64,000 nucleotides of DNA, from contig JAGOQB010000010.1 of NCBI GenBank assembly GCA_017991675.1, positions 18,344 through 82,343 of the forward strand, in the 5' to 3' direction. Shown here in pieces: positions 17,621 to 25,606 of this stretch. The DNA comes from Phenylobacterium sp. (GTDB lineage Bacteria; Pseudomonadota; Alphaproteobacteria; Caulobacterales; Caulobacteraceae). Under the pieces are notes generated by a model. The model had not been told where the DNA came from, did no database searches, and worked only from the letters and a program-made list of their open reading frames with translations. How positions within the stretch are numbered: the first letter of the stretch is position 1; each line of letters opens with the position of its first letter. Both the position numbers and the translations under genes were made by a program.

Positions 17621-18429
17621 GCCGCTACACCGTCATCGGCGCCGGCGGCTTCATCGGCTCGCGTCTCGTCGCGGCGCTGAGCGCGCGCGGCGAGGAGGTG
17701 TACGCCCCGGCCCGCGGCGACGCGGCGCTGTTCACGCGGGATCTCGGCCGGGTCTTCTACTGCGCCGGCCTCACCGGCGATTTCATGGTCCGGCCCTACG
17801 ACACGGTCGAGGCGCATGTCGGGCTGCTGAACGCGGTGCTGCGCGATGCGACCTTCGAGCGGCTGATCTACCTCTCCTCGACGCGGGTCTATGACAGCCT
17901 CGGCCCGCGCGGCGGCAAGGAGAGCGACGTCCTCGAGTTCGACGTCGCCGCCCCGCGCAACGTCTACGACCTCTCCAAGGCGCTGGGCGAGAACCTCTGC
18001 CTGGCGCGCTCGGGCGGCCGCGCGGCGGTGGCGCGGCTGGCGAATGTATTCGCCTGGACCGACGACGCCGGCGGCTTCCTGTCGGACCTGCTCAAGCGGG
18101 CGCGACGGGAAAAGACCATCACCCTCGACAGTTCGCCCCAGGCCGGCCGCGACTACATCCACGCCGCTGACGTGATCGCCGCGCTGCTGGCCATGGACGC
18201 GCAGGACGCCGACGGGATCGTCAACATCGCCCGCGGCGAGGCGCTGTCGAACGGCGACGTCGCGGCGGTGATGGACAAGGCCGGCTGGACCCTGACCCTG
18301 ACCGGCCACGGCGCGCCGCACGGTTCGGTGTGCGACATCACCCGGCTGCGGTCGCTGGGCGTCGAACCGCAGGATGCGCGCGCGGTCATCGCGCGCGCGC
18401 TCGCCGAACCCGGCTTCTTCCTCGGCTAG
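17617..18429 (+). CDS. NAD-dependent epimerase/dehydratase (SDR), probable 4-ketoreductase
   Basis: 270 aa from ATG 17617. The N-terminal dinucleotide fold VIGAGGFIGSRLVAAL and the catalytic block NVYDLSKALGE (YxxxK) mark an extended SDR of the RmlD/UDP-sugar epimerase type. As the last gene of the deoxyhexose operon it is a good candidate for the final 4-keto reduction of the CDP-sugar. Its last bases overlap the convergent TPR glycosyltransferase by four. Confidence 0.82.
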   Translation: MSRYTVIGAGGFIGSRLVAALSARGEEVYAPARGDAALFTRDLGRVFYCAGLTGDFMVRPYDTVEAHVGLLNAVLRDATFERLIYLSSTRVYDSLGPRGGKESDVLEFDVAAPRNVYDLSKALGENLCLARSGGRAAVARLANVFAWTDDAGGFLSDLLKRARREKTITLDSSPQAGRDYIHAADVIAALLAMDAQDADGIVNIARGEALSNGDVAAVMDKAGWTLTLTGHGAPHGSVCDITRLRSLGVEPQDARAVIARALAEPGFFLG

Positions 18430-20741
18430 GCCGCGGCGGCGATCTTACCGCTGGCCCGGGCGCGGGCGACGGCGCCCTCCAGCATCTCGTAGAAATCGGC
18501 GGCGAACTGCTGGGTCTGGCCGAGCGGGCTGGCCTTCAGCATGTCGCGCAGATTGACGCGCAGCTCGGCGCGTCGGGCCGGGTCCTTGGCGAGCTTCAGG
18601 GCGATCTCGACGAATTCGTCCGGGGTGCGTGCGCACAGGTCGCCGAGCCCAGCGTTGGTCAGGATCGAGTAGCTGAGCCGCTCGAACATCGCCTCGCCGA
18701 CCAGGGTCACCGCCGGCACGCCCATCCACAGCGACTCGCAGGTCGTGGTGCCGCCGGTCTGCGGGAAGGTGTCCAGCGAGATGTCGATCTCGTTGTAGAA
18801 CGGCAGGTGCGCGCCGCGGATGTCCTCGAACCGCACGCGCTCCTCGCTCACGCCCTCGGCCGCGAACAGCTCGAGCATGCTCTTGCGGAAGGTCGGCGTG
18901 CCGCCTTCGGGGCGGATGAACAGGAACTGGGCGTTCTCGACCGAGGCGGTCACCCGCGCCCAGGCGCGAACCATCTCGCGGCTGTACTTGTAGGGATTGT
19001 TGGCGGTGCCGAAGGTCAGGAAACCCTGGCGCTGCTCGGGCGTGCCCTCGGTGATCGGGCGCGGCGGGAAGGCCTGCTCGCCCATCGCGATCCAGCTCTT
19101 GGGCATCAGCAGCGGCTCTTCGATCAACAGGTCGCGGCCGGTCGGCGCGACGTAGGGATCGAGGATCAGGTGGTCGATGGTCTCAAGGCCGGCCGAATGC
19201 GGATAGCCGAGCCAGCTGGCCTGCAGGGGCGCCGGCTTGAAGGCCATGACGCCGAGCTTGTTCATGTGCGTCGAGCCGCCCAGTTCGATCAGCATGTCGA
19301 GCTGGTCGTTGGCGATCATCTGGGCCGCGTCGCGGTCGCTGATGTCCTTTTCCCAGCGGAAGACGTCGGCGAGCTCGGCGATCCGCGTCTGCGTCTGATC
19401 GGCGTTGTCGCCCTGATAGTAGGAGTAGCAGTAGACCTCGAACCGGCTGCGATCGAGATGCTCGAACAGCGGCATCGCGAAGTACGCGACCGGGTGATTG
19501 CGCAGGTCCGACGACATGAAGCCGATCCGCAGCTTGCCGTTGTCGGGCCGCGGGGCCGGACGTTCGATCGGCCAGCGCTCGACGCTCTTGGCGACCGCGC
19601 GGCCCCAGACCCGATGCATCTCCAGCAGATCCAGGCGGTCCTCCTGGCCGGTGATCCGGGCCAGGTGGCCGAGCAGGGCGGTGTGTTTGCCGGAATTGGC
19701 CCAGCTGTAGCCAACCTCCGAGAAGCTGCCGAGCGTGTCGGCGGTGTCGTAGTCGCCCAGCCGGATCAAAATTTCCAACGCGACTTTTAGGCCCGACGGG
19801 TTCAGCTTCACGGTCGGGTCAAGCGCCGCCTTGAGGATCTGGTAGGCGCGCTCCAGATGCTCGGCCTCATTGCCGTAGCGCGAGCGGGCCAGGCTTTCGG
19901 CCAGAGCGATGTGGTACTCGAAATTGTCGGGCGCGAGCTTTAGCGAGATCTCCATGTGCTCGTTGCCGCGCTTGCGGTCGTAGTCGCTGATCACGCCGCC
20001 GAGCTGATGGTGCAGCCAGGCTTGGTCGTCATAGCGATCGCGCAGCGAGATCAGATAGGCTTCGGCGTCGCGCAGCCGCCCCGAGCGGCGTAGCGCGGTG
20101 GTCCGCGCCTCGTGCAGCCGAACGGCGTCGGGATTGACCGCCAGCGCCTGGTCGATCACGGCCAGGGCCTCTGGGTAGCCATGCCGCTCGGAGGTCACCG
20201 CCGCCAGGTCGAGCCAGGCGTCGACATAATCGCCCCTCAGCTTCACCGCGAGGTTCAGCCGCATCAGCGCCTTGTCGAGGTCGCCGGAGAACCAGTAGGC
20301 GCGGCCGAGGTTGCGTTGCGCCTCAGGCGAGCCCGGCTGCAGGCGGACAATCTTGGTGAACACCTCCACCGCGGCCGGGCCGTTGCGCATGTCGTTATAG
20401 ACGTTGCCGCGATTGCTCAGCGCCGAGGTGTTCTTGGGATTGATCTTCTCGGCGACGCGGAACGCCTTGATCGCCTCTTCAAACCGCTTGGCGCGGCGAT
20501 GGGAGACGCCAAGCACGTTCCAGAGGTCGTAGTCCTTGGGATAGAGCTCGACGCCGACCGCGGCCCAGCGGCCCATCTGCTCGATGCGGTTGTTGCGGAA
20601 CAGCATGGCGGTAAAGTTGCGATAGACTCCGACCGGCGCCTTGGAATCCTGTTCCAGCTCAGCCTCGATCAGCCGCACGCCTTCTTCGAAGTTTCCGGCC
20701 TTGAGGGCGGCTTCTGCAGGCGCAAATCTATCGATCGACAT
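18426..20741 (-). CDS. TPR-containing O-linked glycosyltransferase (GT41-like)
   Basis: 771 aa from ATG 20741. The first 340 residues are tetratricopeptide repeats (GVSHRRAKRFEEAIKAFRVA and similar). The C-terminal half is a SPINDLY/OGT-type GT41 domain: LRIGFMSSDLRNHPVAYF, QASWLGYPHSAGL, FGTANNPYKYSREM and DTFPQTGGTTTCESLWMGVP. Such enzymes glycosylate Ser/Thr of proteins in the cytoplasm; in Caulobacter the related FlmG modifies flagellins. Here the neighbours make a deoxysugar and a secreted RTX protein, so a surface protein is another possible target. It reads towards the deoxyhexose operon. Confidence 0.88.
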   Translation of the reverse strand: MSIDRFAPAEAALKAGNFEEGVRLIEAELEQDSKAPVGVYRNFTAMLFRNNRIEQMGRWAAVGVELYPKDYDLWNVLGVSHRRAKRFEEAIKAFRVAEKINPKNTSALSNRGNVYNDMRNGPAAVEVFTKIVRLQPGSPEAQRNLGRAYWFSGDLDKALMRLNLAVKLRGDYVDAWLDLAAVTSERHGYPEALAVIDQALAVNPDAVRLHEARTTALRRSGRLRDAEAYLISLRDRYDDQAWLHHQLGGVISDYDRKRGNEHMEISLKLAPDNFEYHIALAESLARSRYGNEAEHLERAYQILKAALDPTVKLNPSGLKVALEILIRLGDYDTADTLGSFSEVGYSWANSGKHTALLGHLARITGQEDRLDLLEMHRVWGRAVAKSVERWPIERPAPRPDNGKLRIGFMSSDLRNHPVAYFAMPLFEHLDRSRFEVYCYSYYQGDNADQTQTRIAELADVFRWEKDISDRDAAQMIANDQLDMLIELGGSTHMNKLGVMAFKPAPLQASWLGYPHSAGLETIDHLILDPYVAPTGRDLLIEEPLLMPKSWIAMGEQAFPPRPITEGTPEQRQGFLTFGTANNPYKYSREMVRAWARVTASVENAQFLFIRPEGGTPTFRKSMLELFAAEGVSEERVRFEDIRGAHLPFYNEIDISLDTFPQTGGTTTCESLWMGVPAVTLVGEAMFERLSYSILTNAGLGDLCARTPDEFVEIALKLAKDPARRAELRVNLRDMLKASPLGQTQQFAADFYEMLEGAVARARASGKIAAAA

Positions 20742-20837
20742 CAAGGCTTCCTATCGGCGGAGACGATCCAGCTCGGATCGCGCTCGGAGTGCGGCGCAAC
20801 TTAGTGACGCCCGCCCACGGCGCCAACTATGGCGCGC

Positions 20838-21104
20838 TTATCCGTCGCGGAAACGCCACTTCAGCGCGAGGATGACGGCCGACAGCATCAGGCAGACGCT
20901 GTTGGCCGCGATGACCGGCCAGCTGCCGGTCAGCACGCCGTAGATCGTCCACAGCGTGAACCCGGTCACGGTCACCACGTACATCCGTAGGCTGATCGCC
21001 GCGGCGTCCCTTTCGCGCCAGATCTTGACGATCTGCGGCGTGAAGCTGGCCATCGAGCACAGCGCTGCGACGGTTCCGATCATGTCGGCGAGATAGAGAG
21101 CCAT
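20838..21104 (-). CDS. SemiSWEET sugar transporter
   Basis: 88 aa from ATG 21104; the open frame extends further upstream but that part is not SWEET-like. Three transmembrane helices and the conserved TPQIVKIW motif match bacterial SemiSWEETs, which dimerise to move sugars across the inner membrane. The short size is normal for the family. It lies between the glycosyltransferase and the sulfate-binding protein gene, all on the minus strand. Confidence 0.85.
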   Translation of the reverse strand: MALYLADMIGTVAALCSMASFTPQIVKIWRERDAAAISLRMYVVTVTGFTLWTIYGVLTGSWPVIAANSVCLMLSAVILALKWRFRDG

Positions 21105-21175
21105 GGCGGCAGAACGGCCCGTCGCAGCGCCGGTTGCGCCCACGCAGAAGGGCGCGTGCGCGGGGAGACGCAGGA

Positions 21176-22219
21176 TCAGCGCGGCTTGTAGATCCTGTCG
21201 AAGACGCCGCCGTCGCCGAAGTGGGTCGCCTGGGCCTTCTTCCAGCCGCCGAAGGCCTCGTCGATCGTCACCAACGGGATCTTCGGGAACTTCTTGGCCC
21301 ACTTGGCCGCCGCCGCGGGGTCGCGCGGGCGATAGTGGTTCTTGCCGATCAGGTCCTGGGCCAGCGGGCTGTAGAGGAAGTTCAGATAGCCCTCGGCGAT
21401 GGTGCGGGTCTTCTTGCGGTCGACCACCTTGTCGACCAGCGCCACCGGCGGTTCGGCCAGGATCGACATCGACGGATAGACGATGTCCACCTTGCCGGGG
21501 CCCAGCTCCTCAATGGCGAGGTAGGCCTCGTTCTCCCACGACAGCAGCACGTCGCCGATGCCGCGCTGGACGAAGGTGGTGGTCGAGCCGCGCGCCCCGG
21601 TGTCGAGCACCGGCACGTGCTTGAACAGTTCCTCGACGAAGGCCTGCGGGTTGCGGCCGTTCTTCTGGGCCCAGGCCCAGGCGGCCAGGTAGTTCCAGCG
21701 CGCGCCGCCCGAGGTCTTCGGGTTGGGGGTGATGACGTCGATGCCCGGTTTCACCAGGTCGCCCCAGTCCTTGATCTTCCAAGGATTGCCCTTGCGGACC
21801 AGGAACACGATCGTCGAGGTGTAGGGCGTCGAATTGTTGGGCAGGCGCGATTGCCAGTTGGCCGGCAGCAGCTTGGCCTTGGCGGCGATCTCGTCGATGT
21901 CGCTGGCCAGCGCCAGGGTGACGACGTCGGCCTGCAGGCCGTCGATCACCGAGCGGGCCTGCTTGCCAGAGCCGCCATGGCTCTGCTGGATCGTCAGGTC
22001 CTGGCCGACCTTGTCCTTCCAGTACTTGGCGTAGGCGGCGTTGATGTCCTTGTAGAGCTCACGCGTGGGATCGTAGCTGACGTTCAGCAGCGTAATCGCC
22101 TTCTTGCCCTGGGCGGCGGCGGGGCCGGCCAGCAGGGCCGGCGCGGCAACGGCCGCGGCGCCGGCGGTCCCTGCGGCGAGCACGCCGCGGCGGGACAGGT
22201 CTTGTCGGTTCTGGCTCAT
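21176..22219 (-). CDS. sbp: Sulfate ABC transporter substrate-binding protein
   Basis: 347 aa. A Tat-like leader (SRRGVLAAG, then Ala-rich core ending AAAQG) sends it to the periplasm. The mature part follows Sbp closely: [87 protein letters not shown] and [11 protein letters not shown]. It binds sulfate for a CysTWA-type importer, none of which is encoded in this window. It lies 72 bases downstream of the phosphate-type porin on the same strand, suggesting co-expression of an outer-membrane anion pore with a periplasmic oxyanion binder. Confidence 0.9.
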   Translation of the reverse strand: MSQNRQDLSRRGVLAAGTAGAAAVAAPALLAGPAAAQGKKAITLLNVSYDPTRELYKDINAAYAKYWKDKVGQDLTIQQSHGGSGKQARSVIDGLQADVVTLALASDIDEIAAKAKLLPANWQSRLPNNSTPYTSTIVFLVRKGNPWKIKDWGDLVKPGIDVITPNPKTSGGARWNYLAAWAWAQKNGRNPQAFVEELFKHVPVLDTGARGSTTTFVQRGIGDVLLSWENEAYLAIEELGPGKVDIVYPSMSILAEPPVALVDKVVDRKKTRTIAEGYLNFLYSPLAQDLIGKNHYRPRDPAAAAKWAKKFPKIPLVTIDEAFGGWKKAQATHFGDGGVFDRIYKPR

Positions 22220-22291
22220 GGGTCGAGGTCCTTGGGTCTCGTGGCCGGGGCGACGCGACCGGCCGTAGCCGCGCCGCCCCTGCCGTTGGGG

Positions 22292-23806
22292 TTAGAAGGC
22301 GTACTGCGTGCGCAGGGAGTAGATGTTGAAGTCCTGGCCGACCTGGGCGCCGGCGGGCGGCGTCGCCGCACCGGCCCCGAAGGCCGTACCGCCAGGGGAC
22401 AGACGGTCCACCGAGACGTCCTGGAAGGCCGCCTGGAACCGCAGCACGTTGTTGACGTACCAGTTCAGGCCCAGGGTGAAGATCTCCTGTTCGCCGCCGC
22501 GGATCGCCGAGGCGACCGGCGCCGTGCCAGGCGAGCCGGCGAGATAGTTCAGGTCCAGCACCGAATAACGCAGGCCCAGCTCCCAGGCTCCCCAGGTCCC
22601 CTTCTTGAGGTCGAAGGGCTTGGCCGGGCGGGGGGCGTCGAAGGTGCCGGCGCTGTAGCGGCGCGGCTCGCCGGTGAGGGTCCAGCCGGCCTGCGCGTAC
22701 CAGCCGGAGAAGTCCGGATCGCTCAGCGCGCCCTTACGGTCGACGTCGATGTCGAAGTACTCGGTCTGGACGTAGAGGTTTTTCCACTGGGCGCCGAACT
22801 CGGCCCCGATGGCGGTCAGGCCGTCGGCGTCGATGTTGCCGGTGTCGATCAGGCGCGTGCCGTCGACGCGGATTTCAGGACGATCGCGCAGGCGGATGTT
22901 GGTGGTGGCCGGGGCGCCGGTGACGTCCGGGCCGCCGGCGGCCGGGTTGAACACGATCGAGGTGTTGACCCCGACGTGGATCAGGGCGTCGTCGCGGCGG
23001 AACGGCACATAGGTCAGGCGGCCGACGAAGGCGGTCTGCTCATCGAAGCTCGAGGTGCCGATGATGTTGCCGGTGATCGCCGCAGTGCCGGTCCAGTTGT
23101 CGCCGCCGGCCAGCAGGGCGACCGCGGTGCGGCCGTCGCCGGCGGCGATGGCGCGGACGGTCTCGGACGGCGAGGCGCGCTCGACGAACAGCGACCCATT
23201 GGTGGAGACCGCCTCTTCCAGGCCCGACGGCGGCGAGAAGGCGCCGATCCGCAGCTTCAGGTTCGCGACCGGAAAGCCGTACTGCACCCAGGCGGCGCTG
23301 ATCTTGCCGGCTTCTTCCGTGCCGGAACCGCCGAAATCGTAGAGGAAGTTGTAGTCGAAGGCGCCGAACGCCTTGCCCTCGATGCCGATCCGGGCGCGGC
23401 GGAAGTTGGCGCCGTCCGACAGGTCGCGGGCGTGGTCGTTTTCGCTGGCGTCGCCGAACGAGCCGCGGCGGAAGTCGGTGGCCAGCGGGCCGGCGGCGTC
23501 CTGGTCGTAGTGGGCGGCGTCGAGCTGGAACACGCCGCGGAACGAAGCGGTGAAGGCCCCGTCGGCAGTGGAAATGGTCGGACGGCCGTTGGCCAGCGAC
23601 ACCGTCGTGGCGGTCGCTTCCTTGCGGACGTCGGCGATGTTGTTGGCGGTCGACTGCTTGAGGTCGGCGATCTGCGACTGCAGCGCTGACAGTTGCTCCT
23701 CAAGCGCCTTGATGCGCGCATCGGTCGCCTCGTCGGCGGCCGCCAGTCCGGGCCAGGCGAAAGCGATGGCCGCTGCGCCGGTGATGAGTTTGGTTTTCCA
23801 CGTCAT
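22292..23806 (-). CDS. OprO/OprP-type phosphate-selective porin
   Basis: 504 aa from ATG 23806. Signal peptide (MTWKTKLITGAAAIAFAWPGLAAADE), then a short coiled coil (IKALEEQLSALQSQIADLKQ) typical of this porin family, then alternating beta strands ending in YSLRTQYAF with the C-terminal Phe needed for outer-membrane insertion. Segments such as ARIGIEGKAFGAFDYNFLYDF and LKLRIGAFSPPSGLEEAVS are characteristic. It should form an anion-selective trimeric pore. A Pho-box-like element stands between it and divergent phoR. The length fits OprP-family members in alphaproteobacteria. Confidence 0.88.
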   Translation of the reverse strand: MTWKTKLITGAAAIAFAWPGLAAADEATDARIKALEEQLSALQSQIADLKQSTANNIADVRKEATATTVSLANGRPTISTADGAFTASFRGVFQLDAAHYDQDAAGPLATDFRRGSFGDASENDHARDLSDGANFRRARIGIEGKAFGAFDYNFLYDFGGSGTEEAGKISAAWVQYGFPVANLKLRIGAFSPPSGLEEAVSTNGSLFVERASPSETVRAIAAGDGRTAVALLAGGDNWTGTAAITGNIIGTSSFDEQTAFVGRLTYVPFRRDDALIHVGVNTSIVFNPAAGGPDVTGAPATTNIRLRDRPEIRVDGTRLIDTGNIDADGLTAIGAEFGAQWKNLYVQTEYFDIDVDRKGALSDPDFSGWYAQAGWTLTGEPRRYSAGTFDAPRPAKPFDLKKGTWGAWELGLRYSVLDLNYLAGSPGTAPVASAIRGGEQEIFTLGLNWYVNNVLRFQAAFQDVSVDRLSPGGTAFGAGAATPPAGAQVGQDFNIYSLRTQYAF

Positions 23807-23954
23807 GTGGTTCTTGCCCCTCGTTCTTGTTGGAGTTCGTTCAAACTCGACCGCATGTAGACGCGATAATTCCCATCGGAAAAATCGAGTTTGACTTGAA
23901 GCGGTCGTAGATTTCCTGACAGCGCGCCTCGATCGCAGCCCCGCGCTTGGGTCG

Positions 23955-23972
23955 CTGTCATCCCGATGACAT
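23955..23972 (+). promoter_or_regulatory. Pho-box-like element between the porin gene and phoR
   Basis: CTGTCAT, four bases, ATGACAT: the first half is a perfect Pho half-site; the second matches 5 of 7 as a direct repeat at the 11-base spacing used by PhoB, and is also nearly an inverted copy. It is 15 bases before the phoR frame and about 150 before the porin start, so it could serve either. Confidence 0.5.
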
Positions 23973-23987
23973 AAGGGTCGGGCTTGG

Positions 23988-25421
23988 TTGTTCGTTGTGT
24001 TGCAGGATCGATTCGCCTTGGCGCTTCCGCCGTCGTCTTCGCGGTCAGCTCTCCCGGCCTGGCTTGGCTCGGTCGGACCTGTTCTGACGGCTGGAGCCGC
24101 AGGCGTGTTCGCCATCCTCGGCTTCGCCGTGCTGGTCGGCGCCAGTGCGCAGGCGGTCTCATGGATGCTGCTGGTGGTCTGCGGCGTCACCGGGCTGGCG
24201 GCCTGGCACGTGGCCGAGCGCGTCGGTATGCCGACGCCCAGCGCCAGCGCCTTCGAGCGCGCCACGCACGAGGACGCGCCGCCCTATGCGAGCCTGATCG
24301 ACGCCCTGCCGGACCCGGTATTGGTAATCGCCGCCCATGAGCCAGATGACCTCACAGGGCGGCGTTTCGTGCTGGTTAACGCCGCCGCCCGGGAAACACT
24401 CCGCGTACAATATGACGCAGGGATGCTGGTGACAGTGATCCGTGACCCGGACGTGCTCGAAGCCGTCGACAAGGCGCTGTTCGGGCAGGTCGAGGCCGAG
24501 GCCGTATACGAGATGGGCGGCGCCCAGGAACGCGTCATGCGGGCCATCGCCAAGCCTGTCGGACAGGCAGCCGACGGCGCGCCGCTGGCCCTGCTGGTGC
24601 TGCGCGACGAGACCGACATCCGCCGGGCAGAGCGTACGCGGGCCGATTTCCTGGCCAACGCCAGCCATGAGCTGCGCACGCCGCTGGCCTCGCTGTCGGG
24701 TTTCATCGAGACCCTGCGCGGCCACGCCAAGGACGACGCCGGTGCGCGCGAGAAGTTCCTGTCGATCATGCAGGCCCAGGCCGAGCGGATGTCGCGGCTG
24801 ATCGACGACCTGCTGTCGCTGAGCCGCATCGAGCTCAACGAGCACATCGCCCCGCACGGCGAGGTCGACCTGATCATGGCGGTGATGGACGTGCTGGACT
24901 CGCTAGGGCCGCTGGCGCGCGATCGCGGGGTGCGGCTGGAGCCCGTCGACCTGCCGGGACGCGGCGCGGTCATGGTGGCCGGCGACCGCGACCAGATCAT
25001 CCAGGTCATCCAGAACCTGGTCGACAACGCCATCAAGTACACGCCGACCGACAAGGCGGTGCGGATCTCGCTGCGCAGCGGGGTGTCGGCTGGCGCCGCG
25101 GCGGCGGTCGGTGATCCGCGTGCGTCGCGCTTCTCGCTGCTGACGCCGGACCGCGCCTCGGACCTCTACGCGGCGCTGCGGGTGTCGGACGCCGGCGTCG
25201 GCCTGGCGCGCGAGCATCTGCCGCGGCTGACCGAGCGGTTCTATCGCGTCGAGGGCCAGAAGAGCGGCGAGCGCTCGGGCACGGGCCTCGGCCTGGCCAT
25301 CGTCAAGCACATCGTCAACCGGCACCGCGGCGGACTGGCGGTCGAGAGCGTGCCGGGCGAGGGCGCGACCTTCACCGCCTACTTCCCCCTTGTCCGCGCG
25401 GAGCCGCCGGCTGAGGGATGA
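23988..25421 (+). CDS. phoR: Phosphate regulon sensor histidine kinase
   Basis: 477 aa from a TTG at 23988 (start uncertain; no ATG precedes the first membrane helix). Two hydrophobic helices (about residues 24-75), then a PAS-like region (about 95-205), then the HisKA box FLANASHELRTPLASLSGF with phosphoacceptor His near 227, N box QNLVDNAIKYT and G boxes DAGVGLAREHL and GTGLGLAIVKH. It phosphorylates PhoB under phosphate limitation. The gene is separated from pstCAB-phoU-phoB by a divergent TonB receptor gene. Confidence 0.93.
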   Translation: MFVVLQDRFALALPPSSSRSALPAWLGSVGPVLTAGAAGVFAILGFAVLVGASAQAVSWMLLVVCGVTGLAAWHVAERVGMPTPSASAFERATHEDAPPYASLIDALPDPVLVIAAHEPDDLTGRRFVLVNAAARETLRVQYDAGMLVTVIRDPDVLEAVDKALFGQVEAEAVYEMGGAQERVMRAIAKPVGQAADGAPLALLVLRDETDIRRAERTRADFLANASHELRTPLASLSGFIETLRGHAKDDAGAREKFLSIMQAQAERMSRLIDDLLSLSRIELNEHIAPHGEVDLIMAVMDVLDSLGPLARDRGVRLEPVDLPGRGAVMVAGDRDQIIQVIQNLVDNAIKYTPTDKAVRISLRSGVSAGAAAAVGDPRASRFSLLTPDRASDLYAALRVSDAGVGLAREHLPRLTERFYRVEGQKSGERSGTGLGLAIVKHIVNRHRGGLAVESVPGEGATFTAYFPLVRAEPPAEG

Positions 25422-25459
25422 TCGGGCGGCCGGCGCCGTGCAGCCGATAGGCCCAAGGC

Positions 25460-25505
25460 CCCCTCACCCTCCCCTCTCCCCGAGGGGAGAGGGGAGGGTG
25501 AGGGG
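25460..25505. repeat. 22-bp perfect palindromic repeat after phoR
   Basis: Two 22-base arms of C/T-rich (left) and G/A-rich (right) sequence, exactly complementary, separated by GA. The arms start CCCCTCACCC and end GGGTGAGGGG. Such G-rich palindromes are dispersed in many proteobacterial genomes and often work as transcription or mRNA stop structures; here it lies 38 bases after phoR. Confidence 0.7.
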
Positions 25506-25532
25506 AGGCGGCGCGGAGCGACGCTAATTCCC

Positions 25533-25568
25533 ACACAAACAAACATCCCCGGGACGACGCCCGGGGAT
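25533..25568 (-). terminator. Terminator of the TonB receptor gene
   Basis: A perfect 9-bp stem (ATCCCCGGG with CCCGGGGAT, loop of six) followed, in the minus direction, by GTTTGTTTGTGTGG. It stands 39 bases past the receptor's stop. It may also stop phoR transcription from the other side. Confidence 0.75.
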
Positions 25569-25606
25569 CAGTTGGCGGGGAAGTCCGGCTCTAGAATTCG
25601 CCGGCT

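Noticed and set aside
21134-23689. An 851-codon plus-strand open frame opposite sbp and the porin
   Set aside because: It is the antisense shadow of two clearly recognisable genes; its product is Arg/Gly/Ala/Val-rich without domains or a ribosome site. High GC keeps such frames open.
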